This document shows, piece after piece, positions 59,569 to 64,000 of a stretch of DNA of 64,000 nucleotides (positions within the stretch are counted from its first letter, which is position 1; each line of letters begins with the position of its first letter). Made by a program: the position numbers and the translations under genes. The notes under the pieces were generated by a model. That model was not told where the DNA came from and ran no database searches. It was given only the letters and a program-made list of their open reading frames with translations. The DNA is from Roseiarcus sp036488815 (GTDB lineage: Bacteria > Pseudomonadota > Alphaproteobacteria > Rhizobiales > Beijerinckiaceae), in contig DASXGX010000081.1 of the NCBI GenBank assembly GCA_036488815.1, positions 5,977 through 69,976 on the forward strand. Direction: 5' to 3'.

Positions 59569-60603
59569 TCACCCGATCTTCGGCCGATCCTTTTCCGTCA
59601 TCTCCAGGATCTTGGTCGTTATGACCTTATCCAGCTTGGGCTTCCCAGCGGGAAACTGCTTCAGCTCGTCGTGCAGATCGATTTGCTCCTGCCAGATCGC
59701 CGGGTCGAAGCTGCCCCAGCCGAACGTCTTGGTGCGTTCGGTGAACTCCACGCTGGTCATGATCGGCAAAGCGGCGAGTTCGTCGGCCGCGACCAGATTG
59801 GGATATTCCTTCACCAGCATGTCGACCGATTTCTCCGGATTCGCCTTGGCGTAAGCCCAGCCGCGGCCCGTCGCGCGCAGGAAGCCGGCGAGCACGTCCG
59901 GACTCGATTGGAGAAAAGACGCGGTCGTGTAATAGGGCAGCGCGTAGAGCTTGACGCCGAAGTCCCACATCCGCATCGAGACGATGTCCGGGCCGAGAAC
60001 TTTCAGGGCGGTCGTGTTCGTTTTCCAGCCGGCGATCGCATCGACCTGCCCGCTGAGCAGCGGCGTCATGCTGGAGCCAACGATCACCTTCTCGACCTTG
60101 TCCTCGGGAATGCCGTTCTTGCGCAGCAGCGCGGTCAGCAGGATCTGGCCGGTCGCCTGCACGCCGATCTTGCGCCCGATCATGTCCTGGGGCGTGCGGA
60201 TCGGCGCTTTGGGCAGCGAGAAGTAAGCGTAAGGGTGCTCCTGCGCGCCGACGGCGAAGCAGATGACCGGGATGCCCTGCGAGGCGGCGAGCATCAGCGA
60301 CGGGCTCGAGGAAACCTGGCCGACCTCATACCGGCCCGAGGCGACAATCGCCACGCCGTCGATGTTGGGGCCGCCGGCCTGAATGGCGAAATCGATCTTT
60401 TCGTCGGCGAAATAGCCCAGGCGTTTGGCGACCACCTCGCCGATCTGGTTGCCGCCCGTGATCCAGCCGAGCTGCATGTTGACCGTTCGCAAGTCGCCCG
60501 TCGCCCGGGCGGGCGAGACGATGGTGGGCAAAGCAGCGCCCAGCAGGCCGGCCCCGACCGCCTTAACTACGTTACGTCGCGTCGGACCGATCGTGTTCGC
60601 CAT
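59569..60603 (-). CDS. NMT1/SsuA-type ABC transporter substrate-binding protein
   Basis: From ATG 60603 the protein is 344 residues. A twin-arginine-like signal (TRRNVVKAVGAGLLGAAL) ends near SPARA. The SsuA/THI5-like fold follows: MQLGWITGGNQIGEVVAKRLGYF and GIPVICFAVGAQE, plus IGRKIGVQATGQILLTALLRKNGI (abbreviated). Members bind sulfonates, thiamine precursors, phthalates and other anions, so the ligand is open. It is the first gene of the minus-strand catabolic run and divergent from a LysR gene 186 bases away. Confidence 0.87.
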   Translation of the reverse strand: MANTIGPTRRNVVKAVGAGLLGAALPTIVSPARATGDLRTVNMQLGWITGGNQIGEVVAKRLGYFADEKIDFAIQAGGPNIDGVAIVASGRYEVGQVSSSPSLMLAASQGIPVICFAVGAQEHPYAYFSLPKAPIRTPQDMIGRKIGVQATGQILLTALLRKNGIPEDKVEKVIVGSSMTPLLSGQVDAIAGWKTNTTALKVLGPDIVSMRMWDFGVKLYALPYYTTASFLQSSPDVLAGFLRATGRGWAYAKANPEKSVDMLVKEYPNLVAADELAALPIMTSVEFTERTKTFGWGSFDPAIWQEQIDLHDELKQFPAGKPKLDKVITTKILEMTEKDRPKIG

Positions 60604-60789
60604 GATGGGCTTCCTCCTTCGCCGGCGAACGCGCGCAAAGCGCCCATGAAATGGGTCGCTCATGAAACGAGCCGCTCCGCTTTTCGCCGCTGGGACAGAT
60701 ATTTCACGCGCGGGAGTGTTGGGAAGAACTTTAATTCGTGATAGGCGCTGCCTTTTCGGCATCACCCGGAGCCTGGAAGCGCCGCCGCC

Positions 60790-61722
60790 ATGCACGCCGT
60801 CGTTCTGCACTATCTCGACCACGTCGCCCGGGTCGGTTCGATCCGGAGGGCCGCGGAAAAGCTCAACGTGGCGTCCTCGGCGGTCAACCGCCAGATCCTG
60901 AAGCTCGAAGCGGAACTCGGGGTTTCCCTGTTCGAGCGGCGGGGCGACGGCGTCCGGCTGACGCCCGCGGGCGAACAATTGCTGCGCCATACCCGCAACA
61001 CGCTGGCCGAATGGCGTCGCACCCGCTCGGAAATCTCCGCCATCTCAGGCGAAATCGGCGGCGAAGTGCGGATCACCGCGATCCCGGCGATGCTGGTGCG
61101 CGTCGTTCCCCGCGCCGTCGAGACGATCGCCGCAAAGCATCCCAACATCTCCTTTCGCGTCATAGACGTCGACCCGGACGAGCACGTCGAGGAGATGCGG
61201 GCCGGGCGCCCCGACATCGCGCTGATGTTCATCGACAAGCGGTATCGCCAATATGAAATCGCCGCGCGTCTCAAGACGGCGCTGGGCGCGATCGTGCGCG
61301 CCGACCACCCGCTCGCCCGCGCCGAAAGCCTGACGCTGACGGATTGCGCCGCCTATCCCGTCGTGATGCTGGCCGACCCCTGGTTCCTCGATGTCGCCTC
61401 CGAGGCCGAATTCATCCAGAGCGGCGCCCAGTTCACGCCGCGCATCACCTCGAACTCGATGATCCTGATGAAGCAGGCGATCAAAGCGGGCCTCGGCGTC
61501 GGATTCTTCACGCCGGTCGGATTCGTCGATGAAATTGCGAGCGGCGAACTCGTGCACCGTCCGCTCGTCGAACCCAATCTCGCCGGCAGCGAAATCGGCG
61601 TCTATGTCCACCGGACGCGCTCAGGGGCGCATCACATCAGCATCGTCGTGGACGAGTTGAAGCGCGAACTCATGGCGCTGGGGAAAGACATTCAGGCGGT
61701 GGGACGCTTAGGCGGCTCCTGA
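60790..61722 (+). CDS. LysR-family transcriptional regulator
   Basis: The 310-residue protein has an N-terminal helix-turn-helix (VGSIRRAAEKLNVASSAVNRQ, split near residue 20-40, then LEAELGVSLFERRG). A LysR substrate domain with VRITAIPAMLVRVVP and RPDIALMFID follows. It is divergent from the transporter and catabolic genes, the usual position for a LysR that activates its neighbours in response to a pathway compound. A clear T-N11-A site was not identified in the gap. Confidence 0.92.
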   Translation: MHAVVLHYLDHVARVGSIRRAAEKLNVASSAVNRQILKLEAELGVSLFERRGDGVRLTPAGEQLLRHTRNTLAEWRRTRSEISAISGEIGGEVRITAIPAMLVRVVPRAVETIAAKHPNISFRVIDVDPDEHVEEMRAGRPDIALMFIDKRYRQYEIAARLKTALGAIVRADHPLARAESLTLTDCAAYPVVMLADPWFLDVASEAEFIQSGAQFTPRITSNSMILMKQAIKAGLGVGFFTPVGFVDEIASGELVHRPLVEPNLAGSEIGVYVHRTRSGAHHISIVVDELKRELMALGKDIQAVGRLGGS

Positions 61723-61775
61723 CGGACCGCTTTCGGCGCCGCTCGCAAAAAAACATTTTTAAGGAGGAAATACTC

Positions 61776-62228
61776 ATGTCGAAAAGTCCGCTCTCACCCG
61801 CCGGCGCCAAGATGAAAACGGCCCTTCGCGCCGCTTTGCGGAGCCCAAACCGGGTCCGCCAAGTCGGCGCCGTGCTCGTGACGGCGAATGGAGAGGAGAT
61901 TGCGGCCTGCAACACTTTCCCCTCGGGCGTACGCGACCTCGAGGAGCGCCACGACGGTGACGGGCGCTTCGTCTGGATGGAGCACGCCGAGCGTCACGCC
62001 ATTTTCGAAGCCGCTCGCCGCGGCGTCGCCACCGCCGGCGCTCACATCACGTCGACCTTCTTTCCCTGCATCGACTGCGCGCGCGCGATCGTCGACGCCG
62101 GGATCGCGTGCCTCGACACGCCAGCGCCCGCGTTCGACGATCCGGTCTGGGGCGCGGCCTTCGAGCGATCGCAGGTGATCCTGCAGGAAGGCGGCGTCGC
62201 CGTCCGCATTGTCGAGCCGGCGACGTAG
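61776..62228 (+). CDS. Cytidine/deoxycytidylate deaminase family protein
   Basis: ATG 61776 follows a strong AAGGAGGAAA site. The 150-residue protein has the zinc motifs HAERHAIFEAA (His and catalytic Glu) and FPCIDCARAIV (two Cys), the deaminase pattern. The family includes dCMP, cytidine and guanine deaminases as well as ones for other heterocycles. Its position after the LysR and near a carboxylesterase gene may tie it to a nitrogenous substrate, but that is a guess. Confidence 0.88.
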   Translation: MSKSPLSPAGAKMKTALRAALRSPNRVRQVGAVLVTANGEEIAACNTFPSGVRDLEERHDGDGRFVWMEHAERHAIFEAARRGVATAGAHITSTFFPCIDCARAIVDAGIACLDTPAPAFDDPVWGAAFERSQVILQEGGVAVRIVEPAT

Positions 62229-62235
62229 CACTGGG

Positions 62236-63708
62236 CTAGCTCGCCTGCTGCTCCACCACCCGGGCAAGGAATTCGTGCCGCGGCCGATCGAAGTCGGGCG
62301 CGGCGCGCGCGGGGGCGTCGATCAGCATCGTCATACCTTCGTTGCGGTAGGACGGCCAGTGCGGCAATCCCTCGCCGTTCGGATCGCCGCGCTTGACGAA
62401 ATTGACCCAATAATTCGAGGCCAGCGTCGCGACGTCGCGGTCGCTCTGGCTGTAGGTCCAATCGAAGGCGTCGAGATTGTCGAACACATAAGGAATGTCG
62501 CCGGCGTGGAACGCGCCGGCGTCGCCGAACGAGCCCTGCGGGGCGGGCGGCGCATGGTCGAAGCGAAAGCGGAAGATGTCCGCCCTCCCCGTCGCCTTCT
62601 GCGCCTCGATCCAGGCCCATGTCGGATGGACGATCGTCAAATCGCCGCCGAGCGCTCGAGCGGAAGTCTCGAGCGTGCGCGCGGGATAGTGCGCCAAGGC
62701 GGCGGCGGCGGCGCCGGCGAACACATGCCGAACCGTCTCTTCGTAGGGGCGACCTGCATTCTCGCCCTTCGTCACATCGAAGTTGAAACCCTCGTCCTTG
62801 GTCCAGCCGGCGAGCAGGGGCACATCGGCCTGCTCGCCCTTAACGAAAATGTCCGCCGGCGCCTGAGGCACAAAATGCCCATCGACGATGGGTCGAAAGC
62901 CGAGACCTGGCGCCGCCGCCAGGATCGCCTCCGCCGGCGCCGCTCGCAGCTCGGCGAGGGTCTTGGCGCCGACGCGTCCCGCAAAGGCGAGGCCCTCCTC
63001 TTCGGCCTCTTTCAGGCTCTGCAACGGCCGCGACGGGGAAGCGAAGAAGCCGCCGCTCTGCCCGATCGCGCGCGCGAACAGACCCTTTGCGAGCGGGGAG
63101 GCCATCAGCGCGCTGACCGCAAAGGACCCCGCCGATTCCCCCGCGATGGTCACCGCCGCCGGATCGCCGCCGAAGGCGCCGATGTTGCGCGCGACCCACG
63201 TCAGCGCCGCGACGAGATCGAGCATGCCATACGCGCCCGATGATCCGCTTTCGGCGGTAAGTTCGGGATGGGCCAAAAACCCCAGCGCGTTGAGCCTATG
63301 ATTGACCGTCACGACGACGATGCCTTTTGCGGCGAGATTGGCCCCGTCATAGCGTGGCTCGGAGCCCGAGCCGACCACGAAGCCGCCGCCGTGGATCCAG
63401 AACAGCACGGGCGCGAGTTCGGCCGAACCGCGCTGCGTCGGTGTCCACACGTTGAGATAGAGGCAATCCTCTGAGACGCCGGCGAGTGTCGGGTCGATGT
63501 CGTCGAACACCACGCCTTGCAGCGAATTGGCGCCAAAGGTCTCCGCCGAGCGCAGCACTCGCCAGGGTTCGACCGGCTGTGGCGGACGCCAACGCAGCGC
63601 GCCGACCGGCGGCGCAGCGTAGGGAATGCCTTTGAAGCCGCGCACGCCGCGACCGTCCGCCGGCGGCGCCGCAACGACGCCGCCCTCGATCTCGATAAAA
63701 TAAGGCAT
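62236..63708 (-). CDS. Carboxylesterase type B family protein
   Basis: The 490-residue alpha/beta-hydrolase has GIPYAAPPVG, DCLYLNVWTP, the oxyanion HGGGF, the nucleophile elbow GESAGS near residue 200, and a likely catalytic His in FHAGDIPYVF. Acid residue likely in WTKDEGF. Type B esterases cleave carboxylic esters, carbamates and amides. No signal peptide is visible. It is separated by 44 bases from the truncated dehydrogenase upstream in the same strand, so both may belong to one operon running in from the right edge. Confidence 0.88.
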   Translation of the reverse strand: MPYFIEIEGGVVAAPPADGRGVRGFKGIPYAAPPVGALRWRPPQPVEPWRVLRSAETFGANSLQGVVFDDIDPTLAGVSEDCLYLNVWTPTQRGSAELAPVLFWIHGGGFVVGSGSEPRYDGANLAAKGIVVVTVNHRLNALGFLAHPELTAESGSSGAYGMLDLVAALTWVARNIGAFGGDPAAVTIAGESAGSFAVSALMASPLAKGLFARAIGQSGGFFASPSRPLQSLKEAEEEGLAFAGRVGAKTLAELRAAPAEAILAAAPGLGFRPIVDGHFVPQAPADIFVKGEQADVPLLAGWTKDEGFNFDVTKGENAGRPYEETVRHVFAGAAAAALAHYPARTLETSARALGGDLTIVHPTWAWIEAQKATGRADIFRFRFDHAPPAPQGSFGDAGAFHAGDIPYVFDNLDAFDWTYSQSDRDVATLASNYWVNFVKRGDPNGEGLPHWPSYRNEGMTMLIDAPARAAPDFDRPRHEFLARVVEQQAS

Positions 63709-63752
63709 CGAGGGCTCCTTGAGCGGTCTGTTGAACGAGGCAGGGGCCGGCG

Positions 63753-64000
63753 TCAGGCGAACAGCGACAGGCCGCCGTCGACGCGCAGGATCTGCCCGTT
63801 GATGAACCGCGCCCGCGGCCCGGCGAGAAATGCGACCGCTTCCGCGATTTCCTCCGGCTCGGCGTAGCGAGTGAACGACTTGCCGCCCGAATCCATGCGC
63901 TTGGGATCGACGACGCGGGTCGCCTGGAAGCGCGCCGACTTCGTCGGGCCGGGGCTCACCGCATTGACGCGCACGCCGTCCTCGAGCAGCTCTTTGGCCA
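63753..64000 (-). CDS. Short-chain dehydrogenase/reductase, C-terminal part (cut by window edge)
   Basis: The frame enters from the right edge with KELLEDGVRVNAVSPGPTKS, the SDR segment after the catalytic YxxxK, and ends with EPEEIAEAVAFLAGP and INGQILRVDGG. The N-terminal cofactor and catalytic part lies outside, so substrate and cofactor are unknown. It probably forms one transcript with the carboxylesterase. Confidence 0.85.
   Translation of the reverse strand, partial: AKELLEDGVRVNAVSPGPTKSARFQATRVVDPKRMDSGGKSFTRYAEPEEIAEAVAFLAGPRARFINGQILRVDGGLSLFA

Overview
The window is GC-rich, densely coded chromosomal DNA of an alphaproteobacterium. The organism is most likely in the Hyphomicrobiales (Rhizobiales), perhaps near Beijerinckiaceae or Methylocystaceae. 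This is inferred from the tatABC-serS-surE-pcm-nlpD order, the hopanoid genes hpnH and hpnN, a Zur-type GTTAT-N3-ATAAC operator, and GTCATGCCCG-type palindromic intergenic repeats. The exact genus cannot be read from the sequence. No rRNA, tRNA, CRISPR array, prophage or insertion sequence was found.

Region by region. 1-5.3 kb: a truncated MHYT-domain membrane sensor, an RhlE-type DEAD-box helicase, an A-type Fe-S carrier, a DsrE-like protein whose signal peptide seems split by a frameshift, an unknown exported protein and a DUF815 ATPase. 5.4-12.1 kb: an envelope and quality-control run on the minus strand (tatA, tatB, tatC, a DMT exporter, serS, surE, pcm, nlpD-like). 12.3-15.7 kb: RidA, a glycerophosphodiesterase, a small unknown protein and recJ. 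15.8-18.9 kb: znuABC and a divergent zur sharing a perfect operator. 18.9-23.3 kb: a TonB protein and a copper cluster (DUF2946, unknown exported protein, CopC, PCuAC, CopD). 23.4-28.1 kb: an ester-cyclase-like protein, homoserine dehydrogenase, DUF6481, ribokinase with a divergent DeoR regulator, and a small XRE regulator.

28.3-40.4 kb is a histidine region. It holds a polar amino acid ABC transporter, the operon hutI-hutH-hutG-hutU, and divergent hutF-hutC. Together these specify histidine -> urocanate -> imidazolonepropionate -> formiminoglutamate -> formylglutamate -> glutamate. A GTATAGAC motif of HutC type lies both in the hutI/hutF divergent promoter and upstream of the transporter, so the two loci are probably one regulon. 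40.5-42.7 kb has a zinc alcohol dehydrogenase with a second Zur-like box in its promoter, then a solo LuxR regulator.

43.0-50.6 kb is an isoprenoid/hopanoid operon. A 952-residue open frame fuses 1-deoxyxylulose-5-phosphate synthase (Dxs) to HMBPP reductase (IspH), the first and last steps of the MEP pathway. HpnH (adenosylhopane synthesis), HpnN (hopanoid transport) and two small exported proteins follow. Just downstream are a divergent S-adenosylhomocysteinase paralog and a nucleoside hydrolase. No hpnG is visible, so this pair is worth testing as a nucleoside-processing step linked to adenosylhopane or SAM by-products.

53.2-64 kb is a catabolic island of unknown substrate on the minus strand: an SsuABC-type ABC transporter, an FAD oxidoreductase, a CaiB/BaiF CoA transferase, an enoyl-CoA hydratase, a ferredoxin and a DapA-family aldolase, with a divergent LysR regulator. 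A deaminase, a carboxylesterase and a truncated short-chain dehydrogenase follow. The most unusual items are the Dxs-IspH fusion, the SAHase-like/nucleoside hydrolase pair, the Zur-like box before an alcohol dehydrogenase, and the DsrE frameshift.
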